The notes beneath the pieces were generated by a model, which made no database searches, was not told the DNA's origin, and worked only from the letters and a program-made list of their open reading frames with translations. This document shows positions 27,074 to 36,637 of a DNA stretch of 64,000 nucleotides, piece after piece. The translations under genes and the position numbers were made by a program. Location of the stretch: positions 890,299-954,298 of the forward strand of contig NZ_VNHY01000002.1 of assembly GCF_008124865.1 (NCBI RefSeq). The letters are read 5' to 3'. The DNA comes from Fodinibius salinus (GTDB lineage Bacteria; Bacteroidota; Rhodothermia; Balneolales; Balneolaceae). The number at the start of each line of letters is the position of its first letter. Position 1 is the first letter of the stretch.

Positions 27074-28525
27074 TTATAGTGTTGATACCTCAATTTTTTG
27101 ATGGAGTTCCTCAACAATACGCTCGTGCTTAGCCGTTGTTTGCATGCGTTCTTCAACGGTAGAGATAGCATGGATAACGGTTGAGTGATCACGTCCGCCA
27201 AAGTGTAGTCCTATTGTTTTTAAGCTGGAATCGGTAAATTGTTTAGCCAAATACATGGCTATTTGCCGGGCTTCTACAATCTCTTGCTTACGCGTTTTTT
27301 CGCGTACTTTATTGGTATCAATACCAAAATAATCGCACACATAATTTTGAATTTGCTCAATAGAGATTGATGATTGTGATTCTTGGATCATATCCTTCAG
27401 CACACGCTTGGCCATCTGGGGCTCAATTTCATCTACATGCTGCAGGGAGGCAAAGGCTAGTAACTTGATAATGGCTCCTTCGAGATCCCGCACATTTGAT
27501 TTAAAATTATGAGCGATAAACTCAAGCACATCATGATTCAGCTCAATACCGTTGTCGTTGGCTTTTCGTTCCAGGATGGCATAGCGTGTTTCGTACTCAG
27601 GAACCTGCAGATCAGCACTAAGTCCCCAGCTAAATCGAGAAATAAGTCGTTCTTCGATATCAGGAATCTCTTTGGGTGCGCGATCACTGCTTAGTACAAT
27701 TTGTTTCCCATCCTGATGAAGGGCATTAAAAATATGAAAAAATTCCTCCTGTGTTTTCTCCTTGCCGCTAAAAAATTGGATATCATCAACGATAAGCACA
27801 TCAATTTGCCGATAGAACATTGTAAATTCGCTGGCCCGGTTATTACGGATAGCCTGTACAAATTCATTGGTAAAACTTTCTGACGATATATATAGCACTG
27901 CCAGATCATCACCGTGTTCTTTTTTTACTTTGTTCCCAATGCTCTGGATGAGGTGGGTTTTGCCGAGTCCCGTCCCCCCATAAATGAAAAAGGGATTGAA
28001 CGAGTTACTTCCCGGGTTTTCTGCGATAGCCATCGCTGCCGACCGCGCCAGTCGATTGCAGTCTCCTTCAATGTAGCGATCAAAGACATAGCTAGAGTTG
28101 AGATTGGAGTCAATCTTTGTTTTTTGGATACCCGGAATCACAAAAGGGTTTTCAATTTTACCGGGGCTATATTCTGAGTATCCGTTCACGTCTTGCGGTT
28201 GATTATCGTCGGGGGGCATAGGTTGCTGGGGGAGCCGGACAGATTTATTTTCTGTTTCATTATCTGATTTTTCCAGAACTACTGAATATTCCAGTTTGCC
28301 GTCTTCTCCTAAAACTTTTGCGAGTGTAGATCGGAGCATTCCATAATAATGCTCTTCAAGCCACTCGTACCAAAATTGACTCGGAACCTGTATGGTGAGA
28401 GTATTCTCCTCAACTTTAATTGGTTCAATAGGTTCAAACCAAGACTTATACTTCTGGTAGCTAATATTATCCTTGATAATTTCTAAGCATTGCTCCCACG
28501 CAGCATCGGCAGAAATTGTACTCAA
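27074..28525 (-). CDS. dnaA: Chromosomal replication initiator DnaA
   Basis: Binds DnaA boxes and opens oriC. The 483-aa protein has domain I (about 6-85, WEQCLEIIKDNISYQKYKSWF), a variable linker, the AAA+ domain (Walker A GGTGLGKTHL near 184, Walker B VLIVDDIQFF near 248) and the C-terminal helix-turn-helix with the signature FGGRDHSTVIHAIST near 448. The start codon is TTG at 28525: it begins the conserved domain I, and no ATG in the same frame exists upstream. A GGAGG lies 10 bases before it. An out-of-frame ATG in between (28533) opens only three codons and its TGA overlaps the TTG. The upstream spacer holds DnaA boxes. Confidence 0.97.
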   Translation of the reverse strand: MSTISADAAWEQCLEIIKDNISYQKYKSWFEPIEPIKVEENTLTIQVPSQFWYEWLEEHYYGMLRSTLAKVLGEDGKLEYSVVLEKSDNETENKSVRLPQQPMPPDDNQPQDVNGYSEYSPGKIENPFVIPGIQKTKIDSNLNSSYVFDRYIEGDCNRLARSAAMAIAENPGSNSFNPFFIYGGTGLGKTHLIQSIGNKVKKEHGDDLAVLYISSESFTNEFVQAIRNNRASEFTMFYRQIDVLIVDDIQFFSGKEKTQEEFFHIFNALHQDGKQIVLSSDRAPKEIPDIEERLISRFSWGLSADLQVPEYETRYAILERKANDNGIELNHDVLEFIAHNFKSNVRDLEGAIIKLLAFASLQHVDEIEPQMAKRVLKDMIQESQSSISIEQIQNYVCDYFGIDTNKVREKTRKQEIVEARQIAMYLAKQFTDSSLKTIGLHFGGRDHSTVIHAISTVEERMQTTAKHERIVEELHQKIEVSTL

Positions 28526-28921
28526 CGTCCCATTACCTCCTCTAAAATTATAAAATTAGATGCACTTAGAATAGTGTAGTTATCCACACCTTCGATACGC
28601 TGTTTCTCACTGGCGTGAAACGAAGATGATAATTTCGAAGGCTGATGTCAAAAAAATATTCGACAGGTTAACAAAAGTTATCCACATTTTACTAAACAGC
28701 CTAACCTCTTGTCCTGCAGTAAGTTAGCTAGTTATCCATATTTCTATCAAATGACCCTTGACAGTACATAATACTCTCCTAACACAGATTTCACCTTAGA
28801 TTAACATCCGACCCCCCTATTAAAAAAAGTTTTCAACAAGTTATCCACACCTTATTGTGGATTGGATTTGTCGGCAATCTCTTTAAGAAAATGAAGATTT
28901 TTTAATTTGCGTTGTACTTTT
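28526..28921. other. Candidate replication origin (oriC) with DnaA boxes
   Basis: This 396-base spacer between dnaA and prmC contains three exact consensus DnaA boxes TTATCCACA at about 28580, 28678 and 28841 and a one-mismatch box TTATCCATA at about 28732, all on the plus strand, plus a weak reverse box (TGTGGATTG) at about 28856. AT-rich stretches lie at 28650-28677 and 28795-28840, which could be the unwinding element. Boxes here may also serve dnaA autoregulation alone. Bacteroidota-type origins are not always beside dnaA, so this stays a candidate. No gene fits in the spacer. Confidence 0.65.
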
Positions 28922-29782
28922 TTATCGTCGTTTGGCAATAAGGAATCGTTGTTTATTATCGTAGTCTTCTTTAAGCCTTGATTGCCAAGTGTTTTGCTCA
29001 AAAAGTTGGAGGATATTTTCTGCATAGTGCTCATGTAATTCCAGGTAGAGATGTCCATTTTCAGGCAATGTCTGTTCACTAAATGAGATGATTTGTTGAT
29101 ACATATTTAAAATGTCATCAGTGAACAAGGCTTGATGAGGTTCGAAGTCCTTAACTTGTGGTTCTAGCAGTTCTTCTTCATCAGGACGAACATAGGGAGG
29201 ATTAGAAATAATGACTTCCGGAGTGGTGTTATGATCCAACAGCTCAGAAGAAAAGAGGTCTCCCTTAAAAAAATGAATATCAACTTCATTTTGTGCTGCA
29301 TTTTCTTTGGCTAGGCTAAGAGCCTCATCCGAAATATCAACACCATGAATGTTCCAGTTGGGGCGTTCCATTTTAAGTGCGATAGGAATACAGCCAGAAC
29401 CGGTACCAATATCTAATAGAGTAAGGGCATTGGTGTCGTGGTTGTCTAGCACAATCTCGACTAGCTGCTCAGTTTCAATCCGGGGAATAAGTACTCGCTC
29501 ATCCACCGAAATACGAGCATTTAAAAAATCAGTAAACCCAACAATATATTGCAGTGGTTCGTGGCGAGCTCTTCGTTTTACAAGTGGACGTAGCTCATTT
29601 AGTTCTCCCTCAGAAAGGGGTCGGTCGTATTTCAAATATAAGTTAAGCCGTTTAATTCCCAGCGTCTCTGCCAGCAACCACTCGATACTATGCCGCGGGT
29701 CGGGAATATCATTTTTCTTAAAATAATCTGTAGCCCATTCCATCATGGAAAGGACTGTCCATTCCTCGACCTTGCTGCTCAT
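28922..29782 (-). CDS. prmC: Release factor glutamine methyltransferase
   Basis: Methylates the Gln of the GGQ motif in release factors RF1/RF2 with SAM as donor. The 286-aa protein has the N-terminal helical domain with RHSIEWLLAETLG and EPLQYIVGFTDF, a Rossmann methyltransferase domain beginning LLDIGTGSGCIPIAL near residue 118, and the diagnostic NPPYVRPDE near 188 that holds the substrate Gln. prfA is not adjacent here. It ends 60 bases from the last DnaA box and starts 9 bases downstream of the hypothetical gene 29792-30184, with which it may be co-transcribed. Confidence 0.96.
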   Translation of the reverse strand: MSSKVEEWTVLSMMEWATDYFKKNDIPDPRHSIEWLLAETLGIKRLNLYLKYDRPLSEGELNELRPLVKRRARHEPLQYIVGFTDFLNARISVDERVLIPRIETEQLVEIVLDNHDTNALTLLDIGTGSGCIPIALKMERPNWNIHGVDISDEALSLAKENAAQNEVDIHFFKGDLFSSELLDHNTTPEVIISNPPYVRPDEEELLEPQVKDFEPHQALFTDDILNMYQQIISFSEQTLPENGHLYLELHEHYAENILQLFEQNTWQSRLKEDYDNKQRFLIAKRR

Positions 29783-29791
29783 CTTGTTTTT

Positions 29792-30184
29792 TTAAGATTC
29801 GCTTTTTTCAGTCTCTTCTTCATTTTCTCGCTGAACAGTAAGACCGAATCGTTTTCCAAAATCCAGTATAAAGTCGGTTACCTCGTCGTCAATTGTTTGT
29901 TTTTCGTCATCAAGGGAGCTTCCGCGAAATCCCATTCTTCCGCCGGTTTTTTGTAGCTCAAAGCGATTTTGTTTACCGGTGAACTCAATAATACAGGTGA
30001 GAGTGACGCTGGCGTTTATCTGTTTTTCATATTTTTCATAAACCGCAACATGTACTTCATCAGAAGTCTCAGACGAAGAATAATTGTACAAGTATTTCGG
30101 TTCGATTTTATCGAATAGTTGGTTCGGCATGCGCCGCAATGTGTCTGCCGGACCATAAACAATATACTTGCTTACCGTAGCCAT
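29792..30184 (-). CDS. Small soluble protein of unknown family
   Basis: A 130-aa protein I do not recognise. It begins MATVSKYIVYGPADTLRRMP, alternates beta strands (VHVAVYEKYEK, ASVTLTCIIEFTG) with a Gly/Arg-rich turn (KTGGRMGFRGSSLDDEK), has one helix (DEVTDFILDFGKRFGL) and an acidic tail. No signal peptide, no membrane helix, one cysteine. Start ATG at 30184 preferred over a TTG six bases upstream. The alpha/beta layout would suit a small SRPBCC or dodecin-like fold, but that is a guess. It lies 9 bases before prmC on the same strand and faces an outer-membrane protein gene. Confidence 0.6.
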   Translation of the reverse strand: MATVSKYIVYGPADTLRRMPNQLFDKIEPKYLYNYSSSETSDEVHVAVYEKYEKQINASVTLTCIIEFTGKQNRFELQKTGGRMGFRGSSLDDEKQTIDDEVTDFILDFGKRFGLTVQRENEEETEKSES

Positions 30185-30386
30185 AATCAATTAATTTCTA
30201 TTGGGAAATTGCTAAGTTGTAAAGAGCCTGAATAAAAGTTTTTCTGCAACCATAATCAAGTTTATATAGGCTAATTGTTGGTAATGTTTGACAAATATTT
30301 CTATATAAACATAATTTTTTGATGTAAGGATTGTTATACTATCGCATGTTGTTACAATGAGTGAATTTGAATGTGGATATAGCCCC

Positions 30387-31250
30387 ATGCTAAATTTTCG
30401 AACAGTTCTTTCCAGATGCTTTTTGATTGTTATTGTGTCACTTGGCGTTGGATTCAGTCCTGCCATAGCACAATTACAAGAGCCGGAAGTAAAAAAAACT
30501 AAATTTCCTAAAACTCCGTTATCCGAAGATTTACATAATAGTGTTAGCTTTGATTTTTTTGTAACTAATTTTGGTTTTGGTTTGGGCGGGCACTATACAA
30601 GAGTCGTGGGACCCTATACCGAATTGACCTTTCGCACTGGTATTACCGGTATTCGTAATGTAAGTGAACAAACATTTCAAAATGCTTTCAATGGGCGTCG
30701 TGTTATTCCGAACAAATATAAAAGGGCTTTGGGCTTTCCCTTTATTATTGGTGTTAAACAACGATTGTTTGCTGAACAAATAGCGGATAATTTCCGTTTC
30801 TTTGTGGGCGGAGGAGCAGGTCCAGCAATGGCATTTACCTATCCCTATGTGAAAGATAATAATAATAATGGATTTCGGGATTTTGAAGTTATACCTATAC
30901 CAGGTACACAACAGGGTAGATTGAGACCCCGTGAGGATGTAAATGATTTTTTCTCGGGGTGGAGCAAGGGCAATACCCATTGGGGTATGAGCGGTGAAAT
31001 TAAGATAGGAGTCGATTTTGGGAAGTCGTTTTCATCGCGAACAACGGTCGAGCTTGGCTACTTTTTCTATTATTTCAAGGAGGGGCTACAAATTTTAGAA
31101 CCATATAAGCCTTTTGGATATACCGCCCCCAGTGGTACTTTGCCAGGCCAGCCTATCGACAAACGAAATGGGAACCGGAATTCCTTTAATCAGCCCCAAA
31201 AGCTTTTTGGCACCCCCCAAATAAAAATTACTTTTGGCGGACTGTGGTAA
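30387..31250 (+). CDS. Outer-membrane beta-barrel-like protein
   Basis: A 287-aa protein; the ATG at 30387 opens directly into a signal peptide (RTVLSRCFLIVIVSLGVG, ending AIAQ), so the upstream ATG at 30357 is less likely. The mature part has repeated amphipathic strands and ends with KITFGGLW, close to the usual terminal aromatic residue of a barrel. Segments such as GFGLGGHYTRVVGPYTELTFRTG and TTVELGYFFYYF look like barrel strands. Function unknown, probably an outer-membrane porin-like or OMP_b-brl protein. A short hairpin with T-run follows at about 31263. Confidence 0.78.
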   Translation: MLNFRTVLSRCFLIVIVSLGVGFSPAIAQLQEPEVKKTKFPKTPLSEDLHNSVSFDFFVTNFGFGLGGHYTRVVGPYTELTFRTGITGIRNVSEQTFQNAFNGRRVIPNKYKRALGFPFIIGVKQRLFAEQIADNFRFFVGGGAGPAMAFTYPYVKDNNNNGFRDFEVIPIPGTQQGRLRPREDVNDFFSGWSKGNTHWGMSGEIKIGVDFGKSFSSRTTVELGYFFYYFKEGLQILEPYKPFGYTAPSGTLPGQPIDKRNGNRNSFNQPQKLFGTPQIKITFGGLW

Positions 31251-31262
31251 TAGTAGTTTTTG

Positions 31263-31285
31263 AACGTCCTATTCAGACGTTTTTA
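31263..31285 (+). terminator. Terminator hairpin after the outer-membrane protein gene
   Basis: A 6-bp perfect stem AACGTC/GACGTT with a 7-base loop runs into TTTT, 12 bases past the stop codon of the outer-membrane protein gene and upstream of eno, so eno needs its own promoter in the next 120 bases. Stem is short, so strength is uncertain. Confidence 0.55.
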
Positions 31286-31388
31286 TGATCTTAATTCAAA
31301 CTTCCTGAATTCTTTCTATAATTCCCCTTTCTTTTCTCTTTATCGGTAAACGAAATCCTTGTACCTTTATCAAAATTCTACCTTATAA

Positions 31389-32690
<1,302 letters not shown>

Positions 32691-32714
32691 TTTGGCTATT
32701 GCAATCATTATTAC

Positions 32715-33845
32715 ATGCAAAATACGAACCTCAAGCTACAAAACTTTCGGAATCACATAGAGACTACTGTAGAATGGGCACCGCACATGAATGTGATTAT
32801 TGGTCAGAACGGGGCGGGTAAAACCAATCTCATAGATGCACTGCACTACTTGTGCATGAGTCGAAGTTTTGTATCAAGCAGTGATCGGTATGTGGTCAAT
32901 AAGGATGCCTCTTTTTTTATGATTAAAGGGCATTTTAAAGGAAGAATTCGTTCAAGTTTTGATGTCGGCTGTTCCTATTCGCGTGGGAAGGGAAAAAAGA
33001 TTTTTGTGAACGAAAGTCCGCTGGATCGCCTTTCTGACTTAATTGGCATGGTGCCGGTGGTAGTACTTTCGCCAGCAGACAAAAAGCTTACCAGTGAGGG
33101 ACCTAAACAGCGTCGTTCGTTTATAGACTCATTTATCAGTCAGATATCACCTGGTTATCTGCAAGATTTGCTCGATTTTCGCAAGGCGCGTAAACAGCGT
33201 AACAAATTACTTAAAGAGTTTCGGGGCAGCCGAGAAGTCCTTCAGGCCTACCTGGAGCCGTGGAATGTACAGCTGGCCGAATATGGTTCACGGATTGTTG
33301 CCAAACGGACAGAAGTGCTGAATGTCTTTCAGAGTTATTTAGCGAGTGAATATGAGGAAATTTCCGGGATGTGTCATAAACCGGATCTCGAATATCAAAC
33401 ATTCTGTGAGCCAAGTGAAGATGAAGAACTTATTCGAGAGCGGTATATGGCGACTCTTGATGAAGAGGAAGATCATGAAATTGAGCGAGAGGTAACACTG
33501 ATAGGTCCACATCGCGATGAGATTGTATTTTATTTGGATGATTTTGAGCTTCGTAATTTTGGGTCTCAGGGACAGCACCGGTTATTTGCTTTAGCTTTAA
33601 AACTGGCCCAGCTTTTGTATTTTTCTGATGAACTTGATGATTTACCTATTTTTCTGCTGGATGACGTCTTTGGTGATCTGGATGCACAGCGGACCGAAGT
33701 TCTGTTAAATGCACTGATTGATCATGCAGGACAAACTTTTGTTACTGCTGCAAACCCTATTCCGTTTGATAATTATTTAACATTTGATGGCAAAAAAAAT
33801 CGTAAGTTTGAAGTAGAAGATGGAAATATAACACTCATTAATTAA
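32715..33845 (+). CDS. recF: DNA replication/repair protein RecF
   Basis: SMC-like ATPase that helps load RecA at gaps during recombinational repair. The 376-aa protein has Walker A GQNGAGKTNLIDALHYLCMS near residues 29-46, the family block LSPADKKLTSEGPKQRRSFID near 112-132, the ABC signature FGSQGQHRLFALALKLAQ near 282-299, and Walker B PIFLLDDVFGDLD near 313. Motifs are intact. It lies 11 bases before dciA, an arrangement seen often around origins, and follows eno by 24 bases. Confidence 0.97.
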   Translation: MQNTNLKLQNFRNHIETTVEWAPHMNVIIGQNGAGKTNLIDALHYLCMSRSFVSSSDRYVVNKDASFFMIKGHFKGRIRSSFDVGCSYSRGKGKKIFVNESPLDRLSDLIGMVPVVVLSPADKKLTSEGPKQRRSFIDSFISQISPGYLQDLLDFRKARKQRNKLLKEFRGSREVLQAYLEPWNVQLAEYGSRIVAKRTEVLNVFQSYLASEYEEISGMCHKPDLEYQTFCEPSEDEELIRERYMATLDEEEDHEIEREVTLIGPHRDEIVFYLDDFELRNFGSQGQHRLFALALKLAQLLYFSDELDDLPIFLLDDVFGDLDAQRTEVLLNALIDHAGQTFVTAANPIPFDNYLTFDGKKNRKFEVEDGNITLIN

Positions 33846-33856
33846 GATAATCTGAT

Positions 33857-34159
33857 TTGGGAAGATTTCGATCAAATAGCCCAAAACCACTGAAGGATGC
33901 TCTGAAGGAGTTTTTGGATAACTATCCCCATCGCAAGCGTATGAAGCGGGGAATGATTTTATCGTTGTGGAATGAAACGGTGGGAAAGCGTATTGCGGAA
34001 CAAACAGAAAACGTTCATTTTGAGCATGGGAATTTAGTTGTTCATGTTAAAAATCCTGCATGGCGTCAAGAAATCCATATGAAGCGGTTTAGCATTGCCA
34101 AACGATTAAATGAGAAGGTTGAAGAGAAAATTATTAAAGAAATAGTTGTGCGTTCATAG
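33857..34159 (+). CDS. dciA: DciA-family (DUF721) protein
   Basis: A 100-aa protein with the DUF721 domain: PKPLKDALKEFLDNY, LSLWNETVGKRIAEQTENV, LVVHVKNPAWRQEIHMKR. DciA acts with the replicative helicase DnaB in bacteria that lack the DnaC loader, so a replication-initiation role is expected. The start is a TTG at 33857; the only ATGs in frame are later (33940 onward), inside the conserved domain. Placed 11 bases past recF, consistent with the common recF-DUF721 gene pair. gyrB does not follow; the next gene encodes a YbbR protein. Confidence 0.88.
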   Translation: MGRFRSNSPKPLKDALKEFLDNYPHRKRMKRGMILSLWNETVGKRIAEQTENVHFEHGNLVVHVKNPAWRQEIHMKRFSIAKRLNEKVEEKIIKEIVVRS

Positions 34160-34217
34160 TGACTATTGGCGTCTGTAAATATTACAGCAAAATGAGTCTA
34201 TTAAGATAAACAGTACT

Positions 34218-35225
34218 ATGTCAGTTATTGATAACATAAAAGAAAAGCTTATTGCAGGGTGGCAAACCCTGACAGTCAAATCTGATGAGGATCGTATAGC
34301 TGATGTAGGTCGTGAGCGATTTATTGTTTTTTTCGTAGCTTTGGTACTGGCATTTTTTCTTTGGCTGATGGTGAATTTGAGCCGGGAGTTTAACCTGACT
34401 GTTGATCTTCCGATAACACTGGCTGGTATGCCCGAAGACCGCGCCTTGGTTGAGAATCTTCCTTCCCATGCTAAGGCAAACGTATCGGCTGAAGGGTGGA
34501 AGCTTATCAATTTATACAATAACCCTCCGGTGATAAATATTGATGTGAGAGACAAAGAAGTTAACCTCTATGACCAGGTTCAAAAGCAGATGAACAGCCT
34601 GCCGGAAATAAGCGTGCAAAAGGTGCAGCCGCTAATTTTAACCGTTGAATTGGAAGAACGTATTTCGAAAAAAGTCCCTGTAAAGTCTCGTATTGCAACC
34701 CAGTTCGACAATCAATATGATTTTGTGGAGCCTCCAGTTATCACACCGGATAGCATTACTTTGAATGGAGCTCGTTCGTTGGTTAGCGATATTGAAATGT
34801 GGCAAACCGATTCTATCACCATTGATGATATCAGTAGTGATATATCAAAGTTGATAGAGTTGGAGGAGCCGGGAAATTTAATTAGTCTTTCGCAATATGA
34901 AGTGCGCTATGAGGGGAAGGTAGCACAATTTACGGAGGGAGAGGTACAGGTCAAAGTAAGTTCCAGGGGTATGCCATCTGGCCAACAAATTTCGTTTAGC
35001 CCTTCTATGGTTACGGTAAAATACGATGTGCCGCTGGATGAATATTCAACTGTTCAGCAGCAGCACTCTTTTGAAGCTTATGTGACCTACAGTCAGGTAC
35101 TAAATAATCCATCGGGATTTGTGAGCCCACAAATATCATTTACTGAGAGTAATAATCATATCAAGATAAGTTCAATAACACCTCGCAGCGTAGCCTATTT
35201 TAAAAAGCTGGATACCGGTCAGTAA
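34218..35225 (+). CDS. YbbR-like domain protein
   Basis: A 335-aa protein with one membrane helix near residues 34-54 (RFIVFFVALVLAFFLWLMVN) and extracytoplasmic YbbR repeats: DLPITLAGMPEDRALVENLP, INIDVRDKEVNLYDQ, VPVKSRIATQFDNQYDF and later PSMVTVKYDVPLDEY each resemble one YbbR unit. In Firmicutes the related CdaR regulates the diadenylate cyclase CdaA, but no cdaA gene is next to it here, so that role is not supported. The gene is 58 bases past dciA on the same strand and convergent with ispH, whose stop is 22 bases away. Confidence 0.83.
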   Translation: MSVIDNIKEKLIAGWQTLTVKSDEDRIADVGRERFIVFFVALVLAFFLWLMVNLSREFNLTVDLPITLAGMPEDRALVENLPSHAKANVSAEGWKLINLYNNPPVINIDVRDKEVNLYDQVQKQMNSLPEISVQKVQPLILTVELEERISKKVPVKSRIATQFDNQYDFVEPPVITPDSITLNGARSLVSDIEMWQTDSITIDDISSDISKLIELEEPGNLISLSQYEVRYEGKVAQFTEGEVQVKVSSRGMPSGQQISFSPSMVTVKYDVPLDEYSTVQQQHSFEAYVTYSQVLNNPSGFVSPQISFTESNNHIKISSITPRSVAYFKKLDTGQ

Positions 35226-35247
35226 AGCCACTTTCTGGTTTGGCAAG

Positions 35248-36495
35248 CTAAGCTACTTCATCAAGCTTATCCTTAAAAGGGGCAATAATCTGTTCTACTG
35301 ATTTTGTATCTTCAAAATAAGAGAGAATTTTCAGAATGACCTCATCGACCAGTACATCAGGACATGAGGCTCCCGAGGTGATGGCTACCGTTACAGGCTC
35401 TTGCTGAGGCAGCCAATCCTTTGTTGTTTTTAGTTCTTTATCCCACTGATTAAAATGCTGGATATTTGACGGTGATTCTATTTCTTCGGCATCTCGCACA
35501 TGATAAGTTGGGAATGCCTCTTCCAAAATTTCTACCAGGTGCATGGTGTTCGACGAGTTATATCCGCCTACAACAATAGATAAATCAGCATTTGATTCGG
35601 CTAATGCCAGCGTGGCTGACTGATTTTCGTTAGTGGCATAGCAGAGTGTGTCAGAGGTATCTGCAAAGTGGTCGAGGATTTCAGCTTCACCATACTTTTC
35701 AATGGCTGCTTCTTTTAGAATATTCATTACCTCTTCGGTTTCGGTGGCAAGCATTGTTGTTTGGTTGATAACGCCAAACTGTTTCATATCCTCATGGGGA
35801 TCAAATCCTTCTGTGCTTTTATGTCCAAAATGTTCTTCAAAATCAGTTTTGGGTCGATCTCCGGTAAGAATGTCTGCCAATATTTGAGCTTCATCTGTGT
35901 TAAGAACGACCACACACTCTGAGTGATCAGCGCTGTGCGAAAAGGTGGCCCGTGTTTCTTCATGACGGTGTTTGCCGTGAATCACTAATGAATATCCTTT
36001 TTTACCCAGCTGTTTGCCACGCTTCCAGACCTTCTCTACAAAGGGACAGGTGGTGTTGTATTCATAGGGATCAATCCCTTGTTTTTTGAGCTTTTGCTGT
36101 ATTTCAATAGTCGTGCCAAAAGCAGGGACAATGACAATATCATCTTCATTGAGTGATTCAATAGGGATGAGTTCCGAGCCGTCTGTCTCAAATAGAAATT
36201 CAACTCCACGGTCCAGCAGGTCTTCATTAACAGTAGGATTGTGAATCATTTCGCTAAGCAGATAAACATTCTTATCGGGATGCTGCTCAACCGTTTTATA
36301 TGCGATGTCTATGGCATTTTCTACGCCATAGCAAAAACCAAAATGCCGGGGAATAAGAAAGCGAACGGGTCCAAAGTCGAGTACAGTGGGGTCCAGATCT
36401 TTCTTGCGCGGATCCATCACCTTATTCGCATCCTTGACCTTGCGAATAATTGGAGATTGATAAATTTCAGGTATGTCGAATTTCTTACGTCCCAT
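35248..36495 (-). CDS. ispH: 4-hydroxy-3-methylbut-2-enyl diphosphate reductase, long form
   Basis: The last step of the MEP isoprenoid route, giving IPP and DMAPP; an iron-sulfur enzyme. The 415-aa protein carries the three cluster-ligand cysteines in HFGFCYGVENAID, EYNTTCPFVEKVW and ITSGASCPDVLVDE, and the HGKHRHEETRATFSH block. It is about 100 residues longer than the Escherichia coli form, mainly by an N-terminal stretch and an insertion, like the long forms of cyanobacteria, plants and some Bacteroidota. It does not sit with ispD and ispF, which are at 61.5-62.7 kb. Confidence 0.95.
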   Translation of the reverse strand: MGRKKFDIPEIYQSPIIRKVKDANKVMDPRKKDLDPTVLDFGPVRFLIPRHFGFCYGVENAIDIAYKTVEQHPDKNVYLLSEMIHNPTVNEDLLDRGVEFLFETDGSELIPIESLNEDDIVIVPAFGTTIEIQQKLKKQGIDPYEYNTTCPFVEKVWKRGKQLGKKGYSLVIHGKHRHEETRATFSHSADHSECVVVLNTDEAQILADILTGDRPKTDFEEHFGHKSTEGFDPHEDMKQFGVINQTTMLATETEEVMNILKEAAIEKYGEAEILDHFADTSDTLCYATNENQSATLALAESNADLSIVVGGYNSSNTMHLVEILEEAFPTYHVRDAEEIESPSNIQHFNQWDKELKTTKDWLPQQEPVTVAITSGASCPDVLVDEVILKILSYFEDTKSVEQIIAPFKDKLDEVA

Positions 36496-36637
36496 ATCAA
36501 AAAAGTGGTTTTATATTTAGCCCGTAAATATACGGAGCTTAGGGCGAAACATCAGCATTAATAACAATGGGAAGCAGTAAATCGATCAATGGAAGGGAGG
36601 GGCAAAAAACGATCGAAAGCCAATATTATAGATCGAA

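Noticed and set aside
28852..29079. A 75-codon minus-strand frame next to the DnaA boxes
   Set aside because: It overlaps the prmC 3' end in another frame and shows no start signal.
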